Below are positions 1 through 7,278 of a stretch of 8,709 bases of DNA, piece by piece (position 1 is the stretch's first letter; every line of letters starts with the position of its first letter). A program made the translations under genes and the position numbers. This DNA comes from a bacterium (GTDB lineage: Bacteria; JAMCPX01), in assembly GCA_021789095.1 (NCBI GenBank), contig JAJYJX010000108.1, positions 1-8,709 on the forward strand, read 5' to 3'. The notes beneath the pieces were generated by a model. That model was not told the DNA's origin and ran no database searches. It worked only from the letters and a program-made list of their open reading frames with translations.

Positions 1-58
1 TTAGCGCCACGCCCCTGTTTATACATCCAAAATTTTTTATACTTAGGGAGATTCGTGA

Positions 59-75
59 GAGGGCGGAGCCCCCTC
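59..75 (-). terminator. Stem-loop just after groEL, possible terminator
   Basis: GAGGG and CCCTC arms enclose a 7 nt loop that can itself form GGC/GCC pairs. The structure begins 8 nt beyond the groEL stop codon. No T-tract follows on the minus strand, so it is not a canonical intrinsic terminator; it may protect the mRNA 3' end or act with Rho. The rest of 1-83 shows no supportable gene. Confidence 0.3.
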
Positions 76-83
76 GGTAACCC

Positions 84-1736
<1,653 letters not shown>

Positions 1737-1761
1737 TTATAATATTATTACGGATATAACT

Positions 1762-1844
1762 GGCACCCCCCCGTAAGAGATCTTTGTTCTCCAACAAGTA
1801 ACCGGGTGCCGACTTCAGCCTGCGTCTTCCTCCAGCAGGATGAA
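1762..1844 (-). promoter_or_regulatory. Structured 5' leader of groEL with two hairpins
   Basis: Read on the minus strand, the groEL leader forms two hairpins. Hairpin 1 pairs CCTGC with GCAGG (1835-1839 with 1819-1823) and, beyond a 1x1 mismatch, TTCA with TGAA (1841-1844 with 1814-1817); its 11 nt loop holds GGAGGA. Hairpin 2 closes with GGCACCC/GGGTGCC (1804-1810 with 1762-1768) and contains an inner TTGTT/AACAA stem (1793-1797 with 1784-1788) capped by a GGAG loop. A CTCTTA in hairpin 2 (1774-1779) could alternatively pair, with one bulge, with the groEL TAAGGAG. I do not recognise an Rfam family. GGA motifs in both loops and in the ribosome binding site would suit a CsrA-type regulator or an RNA thermometer; both ideas are inference. 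Confidence 0.45.
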
Positions 1845-1855
1845 CTTACTACTAA

Positions 1856-1883
1856 AATATAATAAACAGTTTCATGTTATCAA
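1856..1883 (-). promoter_or_regulatory. Sigma70-type promoter for groEL
   Basis: On the minus strand, TTGATA (1883-1878) and TATATT (1861-1856) are separated by 16 bp, just past the stop codon of the TonB-like gene. It would give a leader of about 125 nt containing the two hairpins. Overlapping TATTTT (1859-1854) at 18 bp is an alternative -10. No heat-shock operator was seen. Confidence 0.5.
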
Positions 1884-1896
1884 GAGGTTTTGTGAA

Positions 1897-2895
1897 TCAG
1901 TCAAGCAAACCGACAACAAGTATGCCCTTCCCCGGTGCAAAAACAAAATGTATGACCCCGTCCTTGCCTTCAGCACCTCTGGGCGGGTTTGCGTCCCACG
2001 TCGCCTGCTTGCATGCCTTCACTGCCATCTGGTCCCATGAAGGTACACCCGACGACTTGAGCAACCTTACGGATATTAACCTGCCCGACTGGTCCATATT
2101 GGCCTCTACATAGGCATAATTATTGATATTACCTATATCATCCCGGGTTATGTCGCTGTTACGCAGATCAAAAATAAACTGGTCAAATATCCTGTATGCA
2201 ACACGTCTTACAAAACCGGCATATACAAAGCTTTTTGTATTGAGCAGCGTCACATCTCCCTGTTTAAGACCCGGCAGATAATTATTGTCTCCTATTCCGG
2301 GTATGGACTTCATTCTTGAATACGAAGGCAGCAGTGAGTTAAGTGCAAGCTTTACGTCTTTACCGTTTTGCCCTTCGCTTTCCCGGGCGGCAGATGACTT
2401 GTTTTGCTGATATGATGAAAGCCCCTGTTCATTTGCCTGCTGGTTTTGCTGTCCCTGTTTTTCACTGCCGGCAGGCGGTACCTGTGGTTTTGTACTGACC
2501 TCCAGAGAATTCCGGCCTTCAGTACCGTAGCCTCCACCCTTATTTTTGCTGACCATTTCCTGTTTAACGCTCTGTGACCACTCTGAAAGATAGGCCGTAT
2601 TCTTAGGTTCCTGCTGGACAAGAGGTTTTGGTATATCCACAATCTGGTTTTTGATAACAAGCTTCTGCTGCTTAATCTTTTCTATCTGGCTTTCAGCGGG
2701 CTTTTTTGCTGTTTCATGAGGGGTTGCTTTTAAATCGGACGGGGGGATCGTGCTGAGCTCAATATACTTATCCGGCTTTAACACCGATACAGGCATATTC
2801 AGAATGTTCAGTCTTATTGCATACAGAACAGCTATATGCAACAACGCCGACAGAAAAATGGCGATTTCAAGATTTTTGATACCTTCTTTATGCAT
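1897..2895 (-). CDS. TonB-like energy transducer with TonB C-terminal domain
   Basis: This is a predicted inner-membrane protein of 332 residues spanning the periplasm, of the TonB/TolA kind that passes proton-motive-force energy to outer-membrane receptors. A single transmembrane segment at about residues 8-28 is followed by a Pro/Lys/Gln-rich linker (about 50-180). The C-terminal domain (about 220-320) has the TonB_C pattern: a strand around YAYVEANMDQSGRL, then LKSSGVPSWDQMAVKA, then a final strand around GVIHFVF. The reading frame stays open up to 3009, but residues before this Met have no membrane-protein character and overlap the likely promoter at 2961-2988, so I take the start at 2895. 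No good ribosome binding site precedes it, so the start is not certain. No exbB or exbD is adjacent. The receptor or cargo cannot be told. Confidence 0.85.
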   Translation of the reverse strand: MHKEGIKNLEIAIFLSALLHIAVLYAIRLNILNMPVSVLKPDKYIELSTIPPSDLKATPHETAKKPAESQIEKIKQQKLVIKNQIVDIPKPLVQQEPKNTAYLSEWSQSVKQEMVSKNKGGGYGTEGRNSLEVSTKPQVPPAGSEKQGQQNQQANEQGLSSYQQNKSSAARESEGQNGKDVKLALNSLLPSYSRMKSIPGIGDNNYLPGLKQGDVTLLNTKSFVYAGFVRRVAYRIFDQFIFDLRNSDITRDDIGNINNYAYVEANMDQSGRLISVRLLKSSGVPSWDQMAVKACKQATWDANPPRGAEGKDGVIHFVFAPGKGILVVGLLD

Positions 2896-2941
2896 CAATA
2901 TTATTGTAATCTGAAACAGGAAACTTTCAAGTACTAAAGGA

Positions 2942-2988
2942 CCCCGGGAAAATGCGGGGGAATATATCATGAAGACGGCAGAATTCAA
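2942..2988 (-). promoter_or_regulatory. Promoter of the TonB-like gene with 5'-end hairpin
   Basis: Minus-strand TTGAAT (2988-2983) and TATATT (2966-2961) lie 16 bp apart, the same -10 and spacing as the groEL promoter. Transcription would start near 2954, overlapping a CCCCG/CGGGG stem (2959-2955 with 2946-2942, 8 nt loop) without a T-tract. This placement excludes the upstream in-frame Met codons and supports translation from 2895. Confidence 0.45.
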
Positions 2989-3037
2989 GGGTATGGACAA
3001 ACCGTGCAAGCTGTGTCAGGACAATAGAATAACATGA
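2969..3037 (+). CDS. Possible 22-residue micro-ORF with CxxC, upstream of the hydratase gene
   Basis: ATG at 2969 opens a 22-codon frame ending in TGA at 3035-3037. The stop overlaps the GAGGAGG ribosome binding site of the hydratase gene, whose ATG comes 9 nt later, which would suit translational coupling. A GGGGG run lies about 9-13 nt upstream of the ATG as a possible Shine-Dalgarno sequence. The peptide is charged and contains PCKLCQ, a CxxC pair that could bind metal or be redox active. Codon use looks like the neighbours. It overlaps the promoter of the divergent gene, so it could be chance. I do not recognise it. Confidence 0.3.
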   Translation: MKTAEFKGMDKPCKLCQDNRIT

Positions 3038-3046
3038 GGAGGATGT

Positions 3047-3829
3047 ATGGAGAAAAATGCTGTAATCGCAAAAAAATCCGGTGGTATAAAAACAATCATC
3101 ATAAACAGGGAAAGCAGGCGCAATGCTCTTGATCCCGATACAATAAAGGTGCTTTCAGAGATTCTTGATGAAACAGGAAAGGAAAAAGATGTAAGGGCGG
3201 TCATACTCACAGGGGCGGGAAATGCGTTTTGCGCAGGTGCAGACCTAAAATGGGTACCGACAGCAGACGAAGCACAGCATTTTGACCAGAGGATATGGTT
3301 GTTCCAGAACGCCATAAAGCTGCTTTACAACCTTCCTGTCCCTACCATTGCAGCAATCAGGGGACATGCTGTGGGATACGGACTCAGTATGGCGCTCGCA
3401 TGCGATATAAGGATCGCCTCGGACGACGCAAAGCTCGGCATGCTGTTTACGAAGATCGGGCTCATGCCTGACGGAGGTGCGACATATTTCCTGACAAGGC
3501 TCGTCGGAGTTGGCAAGGCACTGGAACTTACCTACACAGCTGATATTGTCGATGCAAACGAGGCGCTCAGGATAGGACTTGTCAACAGGGTAGTAAAACA
3601 ACAGGCACTTGAACACGAGGTCCAAGGTCTGGCAAAAAGGCTTGCAAAGGGTGCCCCTGTTGCATACAGGAATGCCAAGACAACAATACATGCCGGTGTC
3701 GAGCTTGATCTTGACAGGATGCTTGAAAAAGAGGTCACAGGACAGGAACAGTGTACGAGAACAGCGGATTTTATGGAAGGCGTATCCGCGTTTCTGCAGA
3801 AGCGTACCCCGGAATATAAGGGAGAGTAG
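3047..3829 (+). CDS. Enoyl-CoA hydratase/isomerase family protein, PaaG-like
   Basis: A 260-residue crotonase-fold cytoplasmic enzyme acting on an acyl-CoA thioester, of normal length for the family. The oxyanion-hole parts are present: CAGADLKW (62-69) and the GHAVGYG turn (106-112). The catalytic Glu corresponding to rat hydratase Glu164 is kept (Glu160, in ALELTYTAD). The Glu144 position is Phe134, and the next loop reads IGLMPDGG with Asp142. That pattern is seen in PaaG-type isomerases, where the loop Asp takes part in catalysis, rather than in classical hydratases. So isomerisation of an unsaturated or ring acyl-CoA may be more likely than simple hydration; the substrate is unknown. The start is fixed by GAGGAGG at 3036-3042, 4 nt before ATG. 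It probably shares a transcript with the small membrane protein 91 nt downstream. Confidence 0.95.
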   Translation: MEKNAVIAKKSGGIKTIIINRESRRNALDPDTIKVLSEILDETGKEKDVRAVILTGAGNAFCAGADLKWVPTADEAQHFDQRIWLFQNAIKLLYNLPVPTIAAIRGHAVGYGLSMALACDIRIASDDAKLGMLFTKIGLMPDGGATYFLTRLVGVGKALELTYTADIVDANEALRIGLVNRVVKQQALEHEVQGLAKRLAKGAPVAYRNAKTTIHAGVELDLDRMLEKEVTGQEQCTRTADFMEGVSAFLQKRTPEYKGE

Positions 3830-3846
3830 ACCCCTCTTGTTTCCTG

Positions 3847-3879
3847 CTCCACATATCTCAAATAGAGGAAAATATGGAG
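3847..3879 (+). promoter_or_regulatory. Stem-loop between hydratase and microprotein genes
   Basis: CTCC (3847-3850) plus ATAT (3853-3856) pair with ATAT (3872-3875) plus GGAG (3876-3879), with a 2 nt bulge and an inner CTC/GAG pairing. Outside it, ACCCCT (3830-3835) and AGGGGT (3885-3890) can also pair. No T-tract follows, so it may be an mRNA processing or stability structure inside the transcript rather than a terminator. Confidence 0.25.
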
Positions 3880-3920
3880 AATGAAGGGGTAAAAACAGTA
3901 CAGGAAGAAAGGAGAAAAAA

Positions 3921-4091
3921 ATGCATAACAATGGTATGTTAGGCGGTATCTATGGCATGGCTTTTATCGGCGCGGTGGTATATTACGTTCAGCATGCGGC
4001 CACGCTCTGGGCTGCGGTGTTTGGTTTCTTCAAAGCCCTTTTTTGGCCTGCAGTACTGATGTACAAACTGCTTGAGTTCCTGAAAATGTAG
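3921..4091 (+). CDS. 56-residue membrane microprotein, conserved-looking hypothetical
   Basis: AAGGAG at 3909-3914 sits 6 nt before the ATG, and the frame runs 56 codons to TAG. The product is almost entirely hydrophobic: a segment at about residues 6-22 (GIYGMAFIGAVVYY) and one at about 29-54 (LWAAVFGFFKALFWPAVLM). A short polar turn with Gln24-His25 separates them, and the end is FLKM. It resembles small proteins with FxGAxVYYxQHA and a FFKAxFWPAxLxYKLLxFL tail that I recall from other anaerobes. That is recollection, not a search result. No function is known to me. It probably sits as a hairpin in the inner membrane and is co-transcribed with the acyl-CoA enzyme upstream. Confidence 0.8.
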   Translation: MHNNGMLGGIYGMAFIGAVVYYVQHAATLWAAVFGFFKALFWPAVLMYKLLEFLKM

Positions 4092-4175
4092 AGTCTCCCG
4101 CTCCGGGCTTCAATTATAGGCTTAAAAGTCCTCCTGCTTATTTTAGAGAAGATCGGTCTTTGGCGGGCATCCGCA

Positions 4176-4204
4176 TTGGGAAGCGATCTGTCCCGAGCTC
4201 TTTT
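4176..4204 (+). terminator. Possible weak terminator after the microprotein gene
   Basis: TTGGGA (4176-4181) pairs with TCCCGA (4191-4196) across a 9 nt loop, with one G-T pair, and is followed after GCTC by TTTT. A smaller GCGG/CCGC hairpin (4163-4174) precedes it. The stem is short and the T-run brief, so termination may be partial. It lies in the 223 nt gap 4092-4314, which holds no other gene. Confidence 0.33.
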
Positions 4205-4231
4205 GACAATTATGCCCCATCGGCGTTAAAA
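4203..4231 (+). promoter_or_regulatory. Possible promoter for the 4Fe-4S protein gene
   Basis: A perfect TTGACA (4203-4208) is followed after 17 bp by TTAAAA (4226-4231), a poor -10 box. It overlaps the T-run of the putative terminator. The gap suggests separate transcription of the downstream gene, but the -10 match is weak; an activator may be needed. Confidence 0.3.
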
Positions 4232-4314
4232 GACAAAACATATGAACGGTATGTAACCCGGGACGACGGATCGTGTACTTCCCGGCGGCGGAGAAAAGCA
4301 TTAAAGGAGGATAT

Positions 4315-5631
4315 ATGGGACACTTATTTAACGTAAAGGAGGAATATCTTGCTCTTCAAAGGAGGCTTGATCAGACCCAGTCCGGCCTTCCACCGTCGGA
4401 AGAGCTCTATGAGATTCTCAAGATCCTCTATACAGAAGATGAAGCCAGGCTCGCAGCTACCATGCCTCTTAGGCCCTCTCCACTCTCCGCCATCGCCAGG
4501 CAGACAGGCAGGAGCGTTGCAGAACTCAAACCCCTTATGGAGCGTATGACCGGGAAGGGACTGGTGCTGGACTTATTCAATGAACGGAAAAACGAATGGT
4601 ACTACATGATCGCACCGCCGGTAGTGGGGTTCTTTGAGTTCAGCATGATGAGGAGGAGAGACAATATCGATCAAAAAAAGCTTGCCCATCTTTTCTATTC
4701 CTATATGCACGACGGAAAGGAGTTTCCCGCAGGGCTATTCAGCGGAAAGACCCAGATTGGAAGGACGGTCGTCCATGAGACAACACTTCCTGAAGGCGAC
4801 GGTACGGAGATCCTGTCTTATGAGCGGGCCAGCGACCTGATCAGAGAGTCAGCAAAAGGCGCCGTATCACTGTGTTTCTGCCGTCATGAGGCCGAGCACA
4901 GGGGCAAGCCCTGCAAGCATCCCATGGAGATCTGTACGAGCCTGAACGGCGGGGCCGACTACGTCATCAGACACGGTCACGGACGGGAAGCGAGCACAGG
5001 GGAACTCTTGGACATCCTCGCACGTGCCAGGGAAGAGGGCTTGGTCCAGATCTGCGACAACGTGAAGAACCGCCCTACATACATATGCCACTGCTGCAGT
5101 TGCTGCTGCGGTCAGCTTTTGGCCATCAACACACTTGGATTGAATCATGCCGTAAAGACAAGTCAGTTCCTTGCAGAGGTGGACGAGACAAAATGCGTGG
5201 GGTGCGGTAAATGTGCAAGGGCATGTCCAATCCAAGCAATAACCATGGTTGCTGTCAGACCGGAACCGGGTAAAAAACAACCCCTCCACTCGAGCATTGA
5301 TGCAGGAATATGCTTAGGCTGCGGCGTATGTGCGGATACCTGCAATAAAGATGCTATGGGGATGATTAGGAGAAAAGAAAGGGTGCTGACCCCTGAAAAC
5401 ACTATAGAGAGGATCCTCAAAATGAATCTGGAGAGGGGAAAGATTCAACACCTTCTCTTCGATGACCAGGCAGGGATCACGTTTAAGTTCATGAACAGAT
5501 TCCTCGGGGCCATTTTGCGTCTGCCTCCGGTTAAGAAGACATTGGCCCAAGAACAGATACAGAGCCGCTTCATCAATTTTTTCATCGATGAGATAAAACG
5601 GACGCACGGGGAAGATACTGTTAATTTCTGA
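4315..5631 (+). CDS. Cysteine-rich 4Fe-4S dicluster protein with N-terminal winged-helix-like region
   Basis: A soluble 438-residue protein with no signal peptide or membrane segment. The start is the ATG 4 nt after AAAGGAGG (4303-4310); 14 further in-frame codons upstream are unlikely to be used. Residues about 30-90 resemble a winged helix (SPLSAIARQTGRSVAELKPL, then GLVLDL). The middle has two uncommon Cys clusters: C187-x-C189-x10-C200-x6-C207 and C258-x-CC-x-CCC265. Two standard ferredoxin motifs follow: CVGCGKCARACP (294-305) and CLGCGVCADTC (333-343), where the last Cys precedes Asn instead of Pro. A helical C-terminal tail follows (360-438). Two 4Fe-4S clusters are near certain; the other Cys groups may bind another cluster or zinc. 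Role and partner are unknown; electron transfer or redox sensing are both possible. It overlaps the convergent gene by 11 bp. Confidence 0.92.
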   Translation: MGHLFNVKEEYLALQRRLDQTQSGLPPSEELYEILKILYTEDEARLAATMPLRPSPLSAIARQTGRSVAELKPLMERMTGKGLVLDLFNERKNEWYYMIAPPVVGFFEFSMMRRRDNIDQKKLAHLFYSYMHDGKEFPAGLFSGKTQIGRTVVHETTLPEGDGTEILSYERASDLIRESAKGAVSLCFCRHEAEHRGKPCKHPMEICTSLNGGADYVIRHGHGREASTGELLDILARAREEGLVQICDNVKNRPTYICHCCSCCCGQLLAINTLGLNHAVKTSQFLAEVDETKCVGCGKCARACPIQAITMVAVRPEPGKKQPLHSSIDAGICLGCGVCADTCNKDAMGMIRRKERVLTPENTIERILKMNLERGKIQHLLFDDQAGITFKFMNRFLGAILRLPPVKKTLAQEQIQSRFINFFIDEIKRTHGEDTVNF

Positions 5632-7168
5632 GGGCTTTCGTGGCCGTAATAGCTGTATCTTTGAAAGAAGCCTTTTCCAGGCCTTCGTATCCCCCGCCTG
5701 GGAAAGGCTTGAAGTCCCTGAGGCGATCACGCATTGCAGTTATGTCCTTCATATACCACAGGCTGACATACGGCAGATCTTCCGCGATTATACCCTGAAT
5801 GCGCAGGTAAATAGGAAGTGACTTGTTTATATCAAGCAGTGACCTTGCCTGATCGATCAATCGGTCAACATCAGGATTTGAATAATACCCTCTGTTTGCG
5901 CCGTACGGCGGCACTGCCCTCGAATCGAACGCATAATAGAAAATATCGGGATCCATTACTCCCACCCATCGCAATGTGTAGATCTGGAAATTGCCGTGCC
6001 TTATGTCATTGTAGAATGTTGCCCATTCATAAGACCTGAGGTCAACCTTTATTCCCACCTGCTCGAGCTGATAGGCGATTGCCTGGGCAACCCTTATTGA
6101 AAGGGGATTGTCCGATGTTTTATAATCAAGCGTGAACCTGTAGCCTTGCTTCTCAGGGAAACCTGCCTGATCAAGCAGGCGCTTGGCCTTATCGGGATCG
6201 TAATTGTACTGCACTACGTCCGGATTGTATGCCCTGTTCCACGGCGGAAGAATACCTGTTGCCGGCTGGGCCTGGTTAAACAAAACATACCTTATGAGAG
6301 CCTGCCTGTTTATTGCATGGGCTATAGCCTGCCTTACCTTTTTTATCCTCAGTACCGGGTCCCTCATGTTAAACCCCAGATACTCGTAATTATTGCCCGT
6401 GCCTGCTATGACACGGACGTGTTTGTCCTCCAAAAGGCTATTCACTGCATCCGGCGGCACGGCATTAACAAGCAGGTCGATACTGCCTTTCTTCAATTCA
6501 AGCACCCGCGTAAGATCATTCGGTATGATCCTGAAAATAATATCATTGATATGGGGCGGGCCATCCCGGTACCCGGGATAAGACTTGAGCTCTACATAAC
6601 GTGCCTGTTTATATCCGCTGATCCTGTAAGGACCCGTGCCTATAAGTCCGTCTGCAGGTATAACATTCTTATACGCAAGCCTGCGCGGCAGAATACCCAT
6701 AACGAGTGATGTGAGTATCGGTGCATAAGGCTCTCTCAGGTGCACGACCAGACTGTAAGGATTCACGATGCTTATATCCTTTATATGCGACAACGCCTCT
6801 TTGTACGGCGAATAGGTACTGCTCTTTATAACACTGCTTATTGTGGCGGTTACGTCCGTGGCAGTGAAAGGCGAGCCGTCCTGGAATGTAATGTCCTTTT
6901 TGAGTAGAAATGAGACGGTTGTATTATTTCTTATATCAACCCTCTCTGCCAGTAACGGTTCGAGTCTTCCGTTCCTCCTGAAACCCATCAGGCCTTCAAA
7001 ACACAACCTTGAGATCTGTTCGGAATATGCATCGGTAGCGTACCTTGGATCAAGGTTTACAGGACTGCCTTCAATGCCGATTACAAGTGTTGATACTGGC
7101 GAAGGCTTGTTGCTGCAGGAAACAAGAAGGGACAGCGCTATAATGAGCAGGAAAGTGGTATTTTTCAT
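5621..7168 (-). CDS. ABC transporter solute-binding lipoprotein, family 5 (OppA/DppA-like)
   Basis: A 515-residue extracytoplasmic binding protein for peptides or related solutes, which would deliver its ligand to an ABC importer. The N-terminus is a lipoprotein signal: MKN, a hydrophobic core, then LVSC with acylated Cys18. The mature protein opens with LVIGIEGSPVNLDPRYATDA, the usual first strand of SBP_bac_5 proteins. Further family features include FLLKKDITFQDGSPFTATDV, GTGPYRI, FNMRDPVLRIKKVRQAIAHA and the Asn/Tyr-rich YNYDPDKAKRLLDQAGF. No permease or ATPase gene is next to it, so it is an orphan or works with a remote transporter. There is no Shine-Dalgarno sequence; a promoter at 7177-7203 would put the transcript start almost at the ATG. 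The 3' end overlaps the convergent 4Fe-4S gene and contains a strong inverted repeat. The ligand is unknown. Confidence 0.95.
   Translation of the reverse strand: MKNTTFLLIIALSLLVSCSNKPSPVSTLVIGIEGSPVNLDPRYATDAYSEQISRLCFEGLMGFRRNGRLEPLLAERVDIRNNTTVSFLLKKDITFQDGSPFTATDVTATISSVIKSSTYSPYKEALSHIKDISIVNPYSLVVHLREPYAPILTSLVMGILPRRLAYKNVIPADGLIGTGPYRISGYKQARYVELKSYPGYRDGPPHINDIIFRIIPNDLTRVLELKKGSIDLLVNAVPPDAVNSLLEDKHVRVIAGTGNNYEYLGFNMRDPVLRIKKVRQAIAHAINRQALIRYVLFNQAQPATGILPPWNRAYNPDVVQYNYDPDKAKRLLDQAGFPEKQGYRFTLDYKTSDNPLSIRVAQAIAYQLEQVGIKVDLRSYEWATFYNDIRHGNFQIYTLRWVGVMDPDIFYYAFDSRAVPPYGANRGYYSNPDVDRLIDQARSLLDINKSLPIYLRIQGIIAEDLPYVSLWYMKDITAMRDRLRDFKPFPGGGYEGLEKASFKDTAITATKALRN
5668..5710. repeat. 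14 bp inverted repeat inside the 3' end of the solute-binding protein gene
   Basis: AAGCCTTTTCCAGG (5668-5681) and CCTGGGAAAGGCTT (5697-5710) are complementary at 13 of 14 positions, the other being a G-T pair, around a 15 nt loop. It lies 37 nt past the stop of the plus-strand 4Fe-4S gene and within the last 30 codons of the minus-strand gene. It has no T-tract, but could end or protect transcripts from both directions. Confidence 0.6.
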
Positions 7169-7176
7169 ACCCGATT

Positions 7177-7203
7177 TTTATAACACGGCTTGATATCTGT
7201 CAA
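7177..7203 (-). promoter_or_regulatory. Promoter of the solute-binding protein gene, possibly giving leaderless mRNA
   Basis: Minus-strand TTGACA (7203-7198) is followed after a short 15 bp spacer by TATAAA (7182-7177). Transcription would begin at about 7168-7170, at or 1-2 nt before the ATG (7168-7166). This fits the lack of a ribosome binding site. Confidence 0.42.
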
Positions 7204-7205
7204 AC

Positions 7206-7224
7206 ATATAACATGTTGTTATAT
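7206..7224. promoter_or_regulatory. Palindromic candidate operator between divergent promoters
   Basis: ATATAACA (7206-7213) and TGTTATAT (7217-7224) form a perfect 8 bp inverted repeat around TGT. It lies between the two divergent -35 boxes, which are themselves an inverted pair (TGTCAAA at 7198-7204 and TTTGACA at 7231-7237). Size and placement suit a dimeric regulator acting on both genes; no regulator gene is nearby. Confidence 0.5.
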
Positions 7225-7231
7225 AAAATAT

Positions 7232-7261
7232 TTGACATTGGTTTACTTCTTTTGATTATAT
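7232..7261 (+). promoter_or_regulatory. Promoter of the phasin-like gene
   Basis: TTGACA (7232-7237) is followed after 18 bp by TTATAT (7256-7261), or after 19 bp by TATATA. Transcription would start near 7268, giving a leader of only about 11 nt that still contains most of the GAGGAGGG ribosome binding site (7267-7274). Confidence 0.5.
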
Positions 7262-7278
7262 AGCCAGAGGAGGGTTTT

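Noticed and set aside
1-18. Minus-strand sequence at the edge (AGGGGCGTGGCGCTAA) looks like the start of a tRNA, or of a short gene starting with ATG at 26-24.
   Set aside because: The expected A at tRNA position 14 would be T, only about 15 nt are visible, and no ribosome binding site precedes the ATG.
3245-3931. A 228-codon minus-strand ORF across the hydratase gene.
   Set aside because: The opposite strand encodes a full crotonase-fold enzyme; this frame shows no domain.
3874-3942. A 22-codon ORF with GAGG 5 nt upstream, overlapping the start of the microprotein gene in another frame.
   Set aside because: It ends within the real microprotein gene, has no recognisable composition, and lies in a predicted stem-loop; likely chance.
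4161-4176. TGGCGGG...GCAT resembling a sigma54 promoter.
   Set aside because: The GG and GC elements are one base too close and the -24 box is poor.
6146-6709. A 187-codon plus-strand ORF within the solute-binding protein gene.
   Set aside because: It is a shadow frame without motifs or ribosome binding site.
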